Origin: Pseudomonas sp. KU43P
Lineage (GTDB): Bacteria > Pseudomonadota > Gammaproteobacteria > Pseudomonadales > Pseudomonadaceae
Length of the DNA stretch: 64,000 bases
NCBI RefSeq assembly: GCF_033095865.1
Contig: NZ_AP019365.1
Location: forward strand, 3,383,501-3,447,500
Direction: 5' to 3'
The stretch's first letter is position 1, and each line of letters begins with the position of its first letter. The notes beneath the pieces were generated by a model that ran no database searches, was not told the origin of the DNA, and was given only the letters and a program-made list of their open reading frames with translations. Made by a program: the position numbers and the translations under genes. Below are positions 9,271 to 18,930 of the stretch, piece by piece.

Positions 9271-9648
9271 ATGATCGATCACCTGGACCATCTGGTACTC
9301 ACCACCTGCGACGTGCAGGCCTGCACCGATTTCTACACCCGCGTGCTGGGCATGCAGCTCGAAACCTTCGGCGCCGGCCGCCTGGCGCTGTGCTATGGCA
9401 ACCAGAAGATCAACCTCCACGTCCGCGGCAAGGAGTTCGAACCCAAGGCCCACCTGCCCGTCCCGGGTGCGCTCGACCTGTGCTTCATCGCCAGCGTCGG
9501 CCTGGACCAGGTGATCGCCCATCTGCAGCAGGCGCAATGGCCGATCATCGAAGGCCCGGTACAACGCACCGGCGCGACAGGGCCGATCCTTTCCGTGTAC
9601 GTGCGCGACCCGGACCTCAACCTGATCGAGATCTCTCAGCCGCTCTGA
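9271..9648 (+). CDS. VOC (glyoxalase/dioxygenase fold) protein
   Basis: A 125-residue single VOC module. Candidate metal ligands are visible: a His in IDHLDHLVL at the start, a His in INLHVRG near residue 50, and a Glu in NLIEIS near the end. The HHE set fits the VOC metalloenzymes. The ATG at 9271 follows GAGG; the frame opens earlier at 9220 without support. It is divergent from the DUF3300 gene. The substrate is unknown; this subfamily is often labelled only as glyoxalase-like. Confidence 0.82.
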   Translation: MIDHLDHLVLTTCDVQACTDFYTRVLGMQLETFGAGRLALCYGNQKINLHVRGKEFEPKAHLPVPGALDLCFIASVGLDQVIAHLQQAQWPIIEGPVQRTGATGPILSVYVRDPDLNLIEISQPL

Positions 9649-9727
9649 AGTGCACCCCAAGGTTTTCGTCGCCGGCCTGGGCAGGTATCCTTTGCCGCTC
9701 AAGTGCAAGCCTTCCAGGACGATGACC

Positions 9728-10447
9728 ATGACCCGGCCCCTGCTGTTACTGAGTGCGGCCCTGCTCTTCAGCCCGGCGCTGCTGGCGCAACAGATCCAGC
9801 GCCAACTGGGCGATTTCGACTTCAAGCTCGGCACCACCCCTTCGCGCACCATGGCCCAGGGGCTGATCTCGCCGAGCGCGCTCGGCGCCTTCCACGGCGG
9901 CCTCGACCTCAGCCACCCCAGCGGCTGGTACATCGGCCAGTACGCGCCGAGCATGGGTGTGACACCCGACTCCACCCTGCGCCTGGACAACTACCTGGGC
10001 TACAAGCACCACTTCGACAGCACCCTGGGTTACGAGGTGGGTCTGATCCACTACAGCCAGCCGAACATTGCCAACGCCGACAGCTACGCCTTGTACGGCG
10101 GCATCTCGGTGCTCGGCAGCCGCTTTGGCGGGGCGCTGCGCGACAACCCCGACAACCGCACCGGCACGCTGTTCGCCGACCTCGGCCAACTGCCGCTGTT
10201 CAACGTCGACCTCACCGTCAAGGTGGCCCACCACCGCTTGGGCACGCCGTTCACCATTGGCGACGGCAGCCAGGTGAGCGGGTTTTCCGACTGGTCGCTG
10301 GAGCTTTCGCGGCCGTGGCTAGGGCTCGACCTCAACCTGATCTACAGCAGTTCCGACCTCGACGGCGGCGGTTGCGAGGCCTACGCGGGCATGAACACTT
10401 ATTGCGAGAGCGTGGTCACGCTCAAGGCGCAGCGCAATTTCTTCTAG
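9728..10447 (+). CDS. TorF-family putative outer-membrane porin
   Basis: A 239-residue protein with a signal peptide (TRPLLLLSAALLFSPALLAQ) followed by alternating beta strands ending in Phe (QRNFF), as in outer-membrane barrels. GWYIGQYAP, LDNYLGYKH and the C-terminal strand resemble the TorF/Gcw_chp family. Start at 9728 is preferred because AGGA at 9716 is then 8 bases away; ATG at 9722 is also in frame. The transported compound is unknown. Confidence 0.72.
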   Translation: MTRPLLLLSAALLFSPALLAQQIQRQLGDFDFKLGTTPSRTMAQGLISPSALGAFHGGLDLSHPSGWYIGQYAPSMGVTPDSTLRLDNYLGYKHHFDSTLGYEVGLIHYSQPNIANADSYALYGGISVLGSRFGGALRDNPDNRTGTLFADLGQLPLFNVDLTVKVAHHRLGTPFTIGDGSQVSGFSDWSLELSRPWLGLDLNLIYSSSDLDGGGCEAYAGMNTYCESVVTLKAQRNFF

Positions 10448-10462
10448 CACCTGAAGGCCACT

Positions 10463-11362
10463 TCAGGCCTGCTCTGGGCTTTCCGGCATCAAAGTCGCGA
10501 TCAACGCCCGCACGGTGCCTGGCAACGCCTCCAGCTCGCGCACCAGGATGCTGCGTTCGCGTACCGCCCATGGCTCATCCAGGTTGATGGTGACCAGGTT
10601 CATGGTCTGGCTGTGCCGCAGCGCCGCCGACTCGGGAATGATGCCGATCCCCACCCCCGCCTCCACCAACCGGCAGATTGCCTCGAAGCTCGACAGCTGG
10701 ATGCGCAGCGACAGGTTCAAGCCCATGCGCTCCACGTGGTCGCGCAGGAAGCTCAGCAAGGTGCTGCCGTCGTGCAGGCCGATGTGCTGGAAATCCAGGG
10801 TCTGCTTGAAGGAAACCTGCTGACGTGACGCCAGCTCATGGCCCGCCGGCACGATCAGCACCAGGCGGTCGGTGCTGAAATGCATCACTTGCAGGCCGCT
10901 GGCCTCGACGGGGCCGGCGATGATGCCCATGTCGCTGCTACCGTCGAGCACGCCGCGCACGATATCCCGCGACAGGCGTTCCTGCAGGTCGACCGTCACC
11001 CCCGGGCGCCTGGCGAGAAAGCCCGCCAGCACTTCGGGCAAGAACTCGGTCACGGCCGTGGTGTTGGCGAAGATGCGGATGTGGCCTGCCGAATCGGTGC
11101 CGAACTGGGTGAACTCGGCTTTCAGGTAATCGACCTGGCGCATGATCAGGCGAGCATGCATCAGCAGCTTGTGCCCCGCCGGGGTCAGCTCCACGCCACG
11201 GCTGTCGCGGTACAACAGGCGAGTATCGAGCTGCGCCTCCAGCGCCTTGATCCGCGCGCTGGCCGCGGCCGGCGAGAGGAATGCCCGGCGCGCGCCCTGG
11301 GTCAGGCTCGGCGATTCGCCGATGTGGATGAAAAGCCGCAGGTCAGCCAAATCGAAATGCAT
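10463..11362 (-). CDS. LysR regulator of the itaconate locus (ItcR/RipR-like)
   Basis: A 299-residue LysR protein with an N-terminal HTH (DLADLRLFIHIGESPSLTQG) and a C-terminal effector domain. It is divergent from the itaconyl-CoA hydratase gene. From memory, P. aeruginosa has a LysR gene in the same place beside its itaconate genes, so this is its likely counterpart. The ATG at 11362 has a GGAG site; the longer frame reads into a REP element. It probably binds the GCRTTCA-N7-YGAACGC element found before ich and dctP and responds to itaconate or its CoA ester. Confidence 0.85.
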   Translation of the reverse strand: MHFDLADLRLFIHIGESPSLTQGARRAFLSPAAASARIKALEAQLDTRLLYRDSRGVELTPAGHKLLMHARLIMRQVDYLKAEFTQFGTDSAGHIRIFANTTAVTEFLPEVLAGFLARRPGVTVDLQERLSRDIVRGVLDGSSDMGIIAGPVEASGLQVMHFSTDRLVLIVPAGHELASRQQVSFKQTLDFQHIGLHDGSTLLSFLRDHVERMGLNLSLRIQLSSFEAICRLVEAGVGIGIIPESAALRHSQTMNLVTINLDEPWAVRERSILVRELEALPGTVRALIATLMPESPEQA

Positions 11363-11385
11363 GTGAGGCTCCGGTTGTGGCCCAT

Positions 11386-11466
11386 GGCCCCATCGCCGGC
11401 AAGCCGGCTCCCACAGAGCACGCACACCGCGTTCCCTGTGGGAGCCGGCTTGCCGGCGATGAGGCC
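11386..11466. repeat. REP pair in the itcR-ich divergent promoter region
   Basis: Two inverted copies of the REP element (ATCGCCGGCAAGCCGGCTCC and its complement) with a short spacer. The pair sits only about 24 bases upstream of the LysR start, between it and the ich regulatory element. REP pairs usually lie after genes, so this placement is unusual. Confidence 0.9.
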
Positions 11467-11484
11467 GGTACAGGCATAAACATG

Positions 11485-11527
11485 GCGTTCAGCATACATG
11501 AACGCTGCCTTACACAAATGCAAATTC
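11485..11527 (+). promoter_or_regulatory. Itaconate regulatory element, copy 1 (before ich)
   Basis: A perfect inverted repeat GCGTTCA-N7-TGAACGC (11485-11505) is followed by CTTACACAAATGCAAATTC (11509-11527). The same block, with the same internal spacing, occurs at 17120-17162 before dctP. The inverted repeat suits a LysR dimer; the right part may be the promoter. Confidence 0.7.
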
Positions 11528-11561
11528 ACAGAATGCCGGGCGCCTCGCATGATCGCTCCAT

Positions 11562-11569
11562 AACAACAA
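11562..11569 (+). promoter_or_regulatory. Candidate Hfq/Crc CA-motif before ich
   Basis: AACAACAA fits AAnAAnAA and lies just before the AGAGG ribosome binding site of ich. This suggests catabolite repression of itaconate use. Confidence 0.5.
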
Positions 11570-11587
11570 ATGCAGAGGCCCACGGTT

Positions 11588-12427
11588 ATGACTGCTTCCC
11601 CCCCGCCCATCGACTACAGCGCCTGGATCGGCCGCACTGAAGAGGCCGTCGATGAGCTCAGCCGCAACCTGATCAAGCGCATCGCCGCCACCTTCGGTGA
11701 AACCGCTCCCGCCGTCGGTCAACCGCTGCCACCGCTGTGGATGTGGTGCTTCTTCCAGGAGCCGGTGGCCGAAGCGCAGCTGGGCGGTGACGGCCACCCG
11801 GCCCGAGGCGGCTTCCTGCCCCCGGCCGACAACCGCAACCGCATGTGGGCCGGCGGGCGGGTCGAATTCATCGCCCCGCTCAAGGTCGGCGCCGAAGCCC
11901 ATCGCCTGTCCACCATCGTGCACATCGAGGAAAAACACGGCCGCACCGGCGCACTGCTGTTCGTCACGGTGCGCCACGACTACTCGCAACACGGCCAGCT
12001 CTGCGTGCGCGAAGAACAGGACATCGTCTACCGCGAACCCAATCCGCCCAAGCTCACCAGCGCCGCTGCCGACGCGCAGGCGCACTGGTGTGAAGCCATC
12101 TTGCCCACCCCGACTTTGCTGTTCCGCTACTCCGCCGTGACCTTCAACGGCCACCGCATCCACTACGACCACCCCTATGTCACCCAGACCGAAGGCTACC
12201 CCGGCCTGGTGGTGCACGGCCCGATGATCGCCACTTTCAACCTGCGTGCGTTCATCCGCGCCAACCCTGGCAAGCAGGTGCGCCACTTCGCCTACCGCGG
12301 CGTGCGCCCGCTGACCTTGCCCACCCCCTTCGATGTGGCCGGGCGCATCTGCGCGCCGGGCCAGGCCCGGTTGTGGGCCGGCAATGCCGACGGCGTGGCA
12401 CAAAGCGCCGAAGTGCTTTTCGACTGA
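11588..12427 (+). CDS. ich: Itaconyl-CoA hydratase (MaoC/FAS1-like hot-dog)
   Basis: A 279-residue double hot-dog hydratase. The C-terminal half carries the hydratase signature FNGHRIHYDHPYV followed by GLVVHGP, with Asp and His as likely catalytic residues. The N-terminal half (WMWCFFQE) matches the FAS1-like dehydratase domain. It should hydrate itaconyl-CoA to citramalyl-CoA. The assignment rests on the fold plus context: a CoA-transferase, a CitE-type lyase and a divergent LysR gene, the order of the P. aeruginosa ict-ich-ccl locus. A mesaconyl-CoA hydratase is the main alternative. The ATG at 11588 is chosen over 11570. Confidence 0.85.
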   Translation: MTASPPPIDYSAWIGRTEEAVDELSRNLIKRIAATFGETAPAVGQPLPPLWMWCFFQEPVAEAQLGGDGHPARGGFLPPADNRNRMWAGGRVEFIAPLKVGAEAHRLSTIVHIEEKHGRTGALLFVTVRHDYSQHGQLCVREEQDIVYREPNPPKLTSAAADAQAHWCEAILPTPTLLFRYSAVTFNGHRIHYDHPYVTQTEGYPGLVVHGPMIATFNLRAFIRANPGKQVRHFAYRGVRPLTLPTPFDVAGRICAPGQARLWAGNADGVAQSAEVLFD

Positions 12428-12448
12428 TACCAGACAGGGAACACCCGC

Positions 12449-13612
12449 ATGCATACGTACGACAGCGATGACCTCACTGCCATCCGCGAAGGCGTGCGCG
12501 CCTTGTGCGCCGAATTCGACGCCAGCTACTGGCGCAAGATCGACGAAGAAAAGGGCTTCCCCGAAGCTTTCGTCAAAGCCATGACCGACGCCGGCTGGCT
12601 GTCGGCGATGATCCCCGAGGCATACGGCGGCTCAGGCCTGGGCCTGGCCGAGGCGTCGGTGATCCTTGAAGAAGTGAATGCCTGCGGCGGTAACTCCGGC
12701 ACCGTGCACGGGCAGATGTACAACATGTTCACCCTGCTGCGTCATGGCAGCGAGGAACAGAAGCGCCATTACCTGCCTAAGCTTGCCAGCGGCGAGCTGC
12801 GCCTGCAGTCGATGGGCGTGACCGAACCCACCACCGGCACCGACACCACCAAGATCAAGACCACCGCCGTGCGCCAGGGCGACAAGTACGTGATCAACGG
12901 CCAGAAGGTATGGATCTCGCGCATCCAGCACTCCGACCTGATGATCCTGCTGGCCCGTACCACGCCGCTGGCCGAGGTGAAGAAGAAATCCGAAGGCATG
13001 TCGATCTTCCTGGTCGACCTGCGCCAGGCCATCGGTAACGGCCTCACCGTGCAGCCGATCGCCAACATGGTCAACCACGAGACCAACGAGCTGTTCTTCG
13101 ACAACCTGGAAATTCCGGCCAGCAGCCTGATCGGCGAAGAGGGCAAAGGCTTTCGCTACATCCTCGACGGCCTCAACGCCGAGCGCACATTGATCGCCGC
13201 CGAGTGCATCGGTGACGGCCGCTGGTTCATCGAAAAATCCGCCCAGTACGCCCGTGACCGTGTGGTGTTCGGCCGCCCGATCGGCCAGAACCAGGGCGTG
13301 CAGTTCCCCATTGCCGAAGCGCACATCGAAATCGAGGCGGCCGACCTGATGCGCTGGCGCGCCTGCGCCGAGTACGACAGCGGGCAGAACGCCGGGGCCA
13401 GCGCCAACATGGCCAAGTACCTGGCCGCCAAGGCCTCCTGGGAAGCGGCCAACGCCTGCCTGCAGACCCACGGCGGCTTCGGCTTTGCCTGCGAATACGA
13501 CGTCGAGCGCAAGTTCCGCGAAACGCGCCTGTACCAGGTGGCGCCGATCTCCACCAACCTGATCCTGTCCTACGTGGCCGAGCACCTGCTCGAACTGCCG
13601 CGCAGCTTCTGA
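12449..13612 (+). CDS. Acyl-CoA dehydrogenase of the itaconate locus, non-canonical active site
   Basis: A 387-residue acyl-CoA dehydrogenase fold protein with VTEPTTGTDT (about 124-133) and HGGFGFA. The C-terminal position that normally reads YEGT reads YQVAP (Gln363), so the usual catalytic Glu is absent. A Glu at 245 (GLNAERTLIAAE) lies in the helix-G position that supplies the base in isovaleryl-CoA dehydrogenase and could take over. It lies between ich and the MmgE/PrpD gene, about 20 and 10 bases from them, so it is in the operon. The substrate is unknown, probably an itaconate-related acyl-CoA. Confidence 0.85.
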   Translation: MHTYDSDDLTAIREGVRALCAEFDASYWRKIDEEKGFPEAFVKAMTDAGWLSAMIPEAYGGSGLGLAEASVILEEVNACGGNSGTVHGQMYNMFTLLRHGSEEQKRHYLPKLASGELRLQSMGVTEPTTGTDTTKIKTTAVRQGDKYVINGQKVWISRIQHSDLMILLARTTPLAEVKKKSEGMSIFLVDLRQAIGNGLTVQPIANMVNHETNELFFDNLEIPASSLIGEEGKGFRYILDGLNAERTLIAAECIGDGRWFIEKSAQYARDRVVFGRPIGQNQGVQFPIAEAHIEIEAADLMRWRACAEYDSGQNAGASANMAKYLAAKASWEAANACLQTHGGFGFACEYDVERKFRETRLYQVAPISTNLILSYVAEHLLELPRSF

Positions 13613-13622
13613 GGGCTAGAGC

Positions 13623-14972
13623 ATGCAGCATACCCAAGCCCTGGCGGGCTTTCTCGCCGACCTGCGCTACAACCAGATTCCCGGCCACGTGCTGAGCCGC
13701 ACCGAAGACTTGTTCCTCGACTGGCTGGGCTCGGCCCTGGCCAGCCAGGGCGCGCACCCGATCCCGCTGTTCGAGCGCTATGCCCAACGCATGGGCCCGG
13801 CGCAAGGCAGCGCGCGGGTGCTGACCAGCGGCCGCACCTCTTCGCCCTACTTCGCCGCCCTGGTCAACGGCGCCGCCTCGCACTTGGTGGAACAGGACGA
13901 CCTGCACAACAGCTCGGTGCTGCACCCTGCCACAGTGGTGTTCTCCGCCGTGCTGGCGGCTGCCCAGGATCTCGGCAAATCCGGCCAGGACTTGCTGCTG
14001 GCTGCTGTCGCCGGCTACGAGGCAGGCATCCGTATCGGTGAGTTCCTTGGCCGCTCGCACTACCGCATCTTCCACACCACCGCTACCGTCGGCACCCTGG
14101 CGGCGGCCGTGGGCGTGGGCAAGCTGCTGGACTTCAACCAGGAGCAGTTCATCAACCTGCTGGGCAGCGCCGGCACCCAGGCAGCCGGCCTGTGGGAGTT
14201 TCTACGCGACGCCGCCGACTCCAAGCAGCTGCACACGGCCAAGGCCGCCGCCGATGGCCTGCTGGCCGCCTACCTGACCGCCGATGGCCTGACCGGTGCG
14301 CGCAATATTCTCGAAGGCGAACAGGGCCTGGCTGCCGGCATGTCCAGCGACGCCGACCCGGCGCGCCTGAGTGACCGCCTGGGCAGCCGCTGGGCCCTGG
14401 TTGAAACCTCGTTCAAGTTCCACGCCTCGTGCCGCCACACCCACCCCGCCGCCGATGCGCTGTTGCAGTTGATGACGCGTGAAGGCCTGGAGCATGGGCA
14501 GATCGCCAAGGTGGTCACCCGTGTGCACCAGGGCGCGATCGACGTGCTGGGCCGGGTCACCACGCCCACCACCGTGCACCAGGCCAAATTCTCCATGGGC
14601 ACCGTACTCGGGCTGATCGCCGTGCATGGCAGTGCGCAGTTGCTGGAATTTCGCGACTTGGCCTTGAACGATCCGAACGTGGCGGCATTTCGCGACAAGG
14701 TGCAGATGCAGTTGGACCCTGAAGTGGATGCGGCCTACCCGGCCCGCTGGCTGGGCCGGGTCGAGGTCACCTGCAGCGATGGCCGTAGGTTCGAGGCGGC
14801 CATCGACGAACCCAAGGGCGACCCCGGCAACACCCTGTCGCGCCCGGAGCTGGAAGCCAAGTTCCAGCGCCTGCTGGCGTATTCCGGCGCACGCAGCCCG
14901 GCCGAAGGCCAGGCATTGATTGAGCGCGTGTGGCAATTGCGCGATGCCCGCTCCCTGGCCGACCTGCACTGA
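13623..14972 (+). CDS. MmgE/PrpD family protein
   Basis: A 449-residue protein with the two-domain MmgE/PrpD layout: an all-helical N-terminal part with HLVEQDDLH, GYEAGIRIGEFLG and a C-terminal lid with FKFHASCRHTHPAAD. The family includes 2-methylcitrate dehydratase and cis-aconitate decarboxylase, the enzyme that makes itaconate in animals and fungi. Position inside the itaconate operon suggests work on itaconate, a C5/C6 tricarboxylate or a derivative. The reaction cannot be settled from sequence. Confidence 0.85.
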   Translation: MQHTQALAGFLADLRYNQIPGHVLSRTEDLFLDWLGSALASQGAHPIPLFERYAQRMGPAQGSARVLTSGRTSSPYFAALVNGAASHLVEQDDLHNSSVLHPATVVFSAVLAAAQDLGKSGQDLLLAAVAGYEAGIRIGEFLGRSHYRIFHTTATVGTLAAAVGVGKLLDFNQEQFINLLGSAGTQAAGLWEFLRDAADSKQLHTAKAAADGLLAAYLTADGLTGARNILEGEQGLAAGMSSDADPARLSDRLGSRWALVETSFKFHASCRHTHPAADALLQLMTREGLEHGQIAKVVTRVHQGAIDVLGRVTTPTTVHQAKFSMGTVLGLIAVHGSAQLLEFRDLALNDPNVAAFRDKVQMQLDPEVDAAYPARWLGRVEVTCSDGRRFEAAIDEPKGDPGNTLSRPELEAKFQRLLAYSGARSPAEGQALIERVWQLRDARSLADLH

Positions 14973-14981
14973 GGTGACCCC

Positions 14982-16181
14982 ATGACCCAAGCCCCACCCC
15001 GCCCACTGGACGGCATCACCGTCATCAGCCTGGAACACGCCATTGCAGCGCCGTTCTGCACCCGCCAGCTGGCCGACCTCGGCGCCCGCGTGATCAAGGT
15101 CGAACGCCCCGGCAGCGGCGACTTCGCCCGCGGCTACGACCAGCGTGTCGACGGCCTGGCCTCGCATTTCGTGTGGACCAACCGCTCCAAGGAAAGCCTC
15201 ACCCTCGACCTCAAGCAGGACGCCGCCGGCGGCATCCTCGATGCCCTGCTGGCCAAAGCCGACGTGCTGGTGCAAAACCTCGCACCGGGTGCTGCGGCGC
15301 GCATGGGGCTGTCGTTCGAAACCCTGCATGCGCGCTTCCCGCGGCTGATCGTGTGCGACATCTCCGGGTATGGCGAAGGCGGCCCGTATGAAAAGAAAAA
15401 GGCCTACGACCTGCTGATCCAGAGCGAGGGTGGCTTCCTGTCGGTGACCGGCGGCCCTGGCGACGACGAGATGGCCAAGGCCGGCTGCTCGATCGCCGAC
15501 ATCGCAGCCGGCATGTACGCTTACACCGGTGTGCTGTCGGCGTTGATGCTGCGCGACAAGACCGGCGTCGGCAGCCGCATCGATGTGTCGATGCTGGAAA
15601 GCCTGGTGGAGTGGATGGGCTACCCCATGTACTACGCCTACGACGGCGCGCCGCCGCCGCCACGTGCCGGCGCTTCGCACTCGACCATCTACCCCTATGG
15701 GCCGTTCCCCACCGGGGGTGGCGGCACGATCATGCTCGGCCTGCAGAACGAGCGGGAGTGGGCGCTGTTTTGCGAGAAGGTGCTGCTCGACCCGTCCCTG
15801 GCCGGCGATGACCGCTTCAGCGCCAACTTCAAGCGCTCGGAAAACCGCGAGGTGCTGCGCCAGATCATCATCGACGGCTTCGCCAGCCTGTCGCTGGACG
15901 AGGTGGTCGCACGCCTGGAGCAAGCGCAGATCGCCAATGCCCGGGTCAACGACATGCACGGCGTGTGGCAGCACCCGCAGTTGCAGGCCCGTGACAGTTG
16001 GCGCGAAGTGGACAGCCCGGCCGGCAAGCTGCCGTCGCTGCTGCCACCAGGGCGCAATGCGGCCTTCACCCCGCGCATGGACGCCGTGCCGGCGCTGGGG
16101 CAGCACACTCAGGGCATCCTCTGCGAACTGGGGTTCAGCACCACCGAACAGGCCAGCCTGGCCGCCGGCGGTGTGGTATGA
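14982..16181 (+). CDS. ict: Itaconate CoA-transferase (CaiB/BaiF family)
   Basis: A 399-residue class III CoA-transferase. The N-terminal LADLGARVIKVERPGSGDFAR is the family signature, and Asp173 in SIADIAAGMYA is the expected catalytic aspartate that forms the acyl-enzyme. It should move CoA, probably from succinyl-CoA, to itaconate. A good GAGGTGA site precedes the ATG. Its stop overlaps the start of the lyase gene (ATGA), so they are coupled. Named from the family and the gene order. Confidence 0.87.
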   Translation: MTQAPPRPLDGITVISLEHAIAAPFCTRQLADLGARVIKVERPGSGDFARGYDQRVDGLASHFVWTNRSKESLTLDLKQDAAGGILDALLAKADVLVQNLAPGAAARMGLSFETLHARFPRLIVCDISGYGEGGPYEKKKAYDLLIQSEGGFLSVTGGPGDDEMAKAGCSIADIAAGMYAYTGVLSALMLRDKTGVGSRIDVSMLESLVEWMGYPMYYAYDGAPPPPRAGASHSTIYPYGPFPTGGGGTIMLGLQNEREWALFCEKVLLDPSLAGDDRFSANFKRSENREVLRQIIIDGFASLSLDEVVARLEQAQIANARVNDMHGVWQHPQLQARDSWREVDSPAGKLPSLLPPGRNAAFTPRMDAVPALGQHTQGILCELGFSTTEQASLAAGGVV

Positions 16182-16996
16182 GCCAGGTGCGCTCTGCCCT
16201 GTTCGTGCCCGGCAGCCGGCCCGAACGCTTTGCCAAGGCCCTGGCGGCCGGAGCGGACGCGGTCATCGTCGACTTCGAAGATGCCGTGGAAGAACCGCTG
16301 AAAGTGCAGGCCCGCGAGCACCTGGCGGCGTTTCTGCAGGCCACGCCACAGGCTGCGGTGTGGGTGCGGGTCAATGCGCCCCAGCATGCCCAGCACAGCG
16401 CCGACCTTGCGTTCTGCGCGCAGCACGCCGGGGTGGTCGGGCTGTTGCTGCCAAAGGTCGAGAACGCAGCGCAGATCGCTGTCGCCCGGCATGGGGGCAA
16501 GCCGGTGTGGCCGATCATCGAAAGCGCCAAGGGGCTGCTGGCGCTGCAGCAGATCGCCCAGGCCGAAGGCGTCGAGCGCTTGTCGTTCGGCAGCCTGGAC
16601 CTGGCGCTGGACCTTGACCTCAATACGGAAAGCGCGGCGGCCCGGCAGTTTCTCGACCAGGCGCGCATGGCCGTGCAACTGCATTCGCGCGGCGCCGACC
16701 TGCTACCTCCGCTGGATGGCGTGTTCCCGGCGATTGACGATGCACAGGGATTGCAGAGCGCGATGCGTCACGCCTATGACATGGGCTATGGCGGCGCGCT
16801 GTGCATTCACCCCCGGCAGGTGGCAGTGATCCATGCGGCGCTGGCGCCGAGTGCCGATGAGCTGGCGTGGGCGCGCAAGGTGATGGCGGCGAGCGAGGCG
16901 GCCAATGGGGCTGGGGCATTCCAGCTGGAGGGGCAGATGGTGGATGCGCCGGTGGTGCTGCGGGCGCAGCGGTTGCTGGCTCGGGCGCTAGACTGA
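16178..16996 (+). CDS. ccl: Citramalyl-CoA lyase (CitE/HpcH family)
   Basis: A 272-residue TIM-barrel lyase. ALFVPGSRPERFAKAL and DAVIVDFEDAV give the conserved Arg and acidic metal residues; PIIESAKGL supplies the second acidic residue; GALCIHPRQ is near the end. It should split (S)-citramalyl-CoA to acetyl-CoA and pyruvate, the last step of itaconate breakdown. The ATG at 16178 overlaps the ict stop; the longer frame to 15998 runs through ict and is rejected. Confidence 0.86.
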   Translation: MSQVRSALFVPGSRPERFAKALAAGADAVIVDFEDAVEEPLKVQAREHLAAFLQATPQAAVWVRVNAPQHAQHSADLAFCAQHAGVVGLLLPKVENAAQIAVARHGGKPVWPIIESAKGLLALQQIAQAEGVERLSFGSLDLALDLDLNTESAAARQFLDQARMAVQLHSRGADLLPPLDGVFPAIDDAQGLQSAMRHAYDMGYGGALCIHPRQVAVIHAALAPSADELAWARKVMAASEAANGAGAFQLEGQMVDAPVVLRAQRLLARALD

Positions 16997-17003
16997 ATTT
17001 GCC

Positions 17004-17097
17004 GGCCCTATCGCTGGCAAGCCAGCTCCCACAGGTATACCGCAGGCCTTGAAGACTGTGCAGTACATGTGGGAGCTGGCTTGCCAGCGATAGGGCC
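17004..17097. repeat. REP pair between ccl and dctP (variant core)
   Basis: An inverted pair of REP copies whose core reads CGCTGGCAAGCCAGC, so both sides of each palindrome carry matching changes compared with the other pairs. It separates the enzyme genes from the TRAP genes. Confidence 0.88.
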
Positions 17098-17119
17098 CGT
17101 CAGGGCAGAGCAGATGCCG

Positions 17120-18230
<1,111 letters not shown>

Positions 18231-18247
18231 CCCCCGCGCCCTGCCCT

Positions 18248-18270
18248 GGCCACCCCGCTGCGGGGTGGCC
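18248..18270 (+). terminator. Hairpin between dctP and dctQ
   Basis: A perfect 10-bp stem (GGCCACCCCG / CGGGGTGGCC) with a CTG loop. No U-run follows, so it more likely stabilises or attenuates the message, giving more binding protein than permease, as is common in importers. Confidence 0.6.
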
Positions 18271-18297
18271 TGACCTCTCTCTGCTTGGAGACTTCCT

Positions 18298-18930
18298 ATG
18301 CAATCGCTCAGGCGTGTCTGGGAGCATTTCGAGGAAGGCATGATCGCCTTTCTCCTGGCCGCCATGACCCTGGTGACCTTCCTCTACGTGGCGCTGAACA
18401 ACCTCTACACCCTCTTCTACAACCTCAGCGACCACTGGGCGTTCGCCAGTGACGTGTTGCTGAGCATCGGCGACCATCTGATGGGCTACGCCCAGGACAT
18501 GACCTGGAGCATCGCCCTGACCAAGGCCCTGTTCGGCTGGCTGATCTTCTTCGGCATCGCCTACGGCGTGCGCACGGCCGGCCACCTGGGCGTCGACGTG
18601 CTGGTGCGGCGCACCCGCAAGCCGGTGCAACGGGTGCTGGCGATGATCGCCTGCGCCTGCTGCCTGGCCTATGCCGGGCTGTTCCTGGTGGCGAGCATCA
18701 AGTGGGTGAGCGCGGTGCTGGTGGCCGGCATCGGTGCCGAAGACCTCGACCGCTACGGCATCAAGGTCGGCCATATCGCGCTGATCGTGCCGTTCGGGTT
18801 CGCCCTGGTGATGGTCCGTTACCTGGAGATCTTCTACCGCCTGTACACCCATCGCCAATACGGCCTGGGCCTGGCCGACGAGGCCGCGGAAGCCAGCAAG
18901 CTGGCCAACCCGGGTGAGGAGCACCACTGA
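18298..18930 (+). CDS. dctQ: TRAP transporter small permease (DctQ family)
   Basis: A 210-residue inner-membrane protein with four hydrophobic helices (about 18-40, 78-98, 112-132, 155-178), as in DctQ. It should join DctM in the importer fed by DctP. It is slightly longer than many DctQ proteins, with a loop around 45-65. Its stop overlaps the dctM start by one base (TGATG), so the two are coupled. Confidence 0.87.
   Translation: MQSLRRVWEHFEEGMIAFLLAAMTLVTFLYVALNNLYTLFYNLSDHWAFASDVLLSIGDHLMGYAQDMTWSIALTKALFGWLIFFGIAYGVRTAGHLGVDVLVRRTRKPVQRVLAMIACACCLAYAGLFLVASIKWVSAVLVAGIGAEDLDRYGIKVGHIALIVPFGFALVMVRYLEIFYRLYTHRQYGLGLADEAAEASKLANPGEEHH

Noticed and set aside
8767..9990. 407-codon minus-strand frame across the VOC and porin genes
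   Set aside because: It covers parts of three real genes in other frames and shows no family features.
14202..16106. 634-codon open frame antisense to the MmgE/PrpD and CoA-transferase genes
   Set aside because: It is a shadow of GC-rich third codon positions. The forward genes have clear families, and the antisense translation has no recognisable domain.
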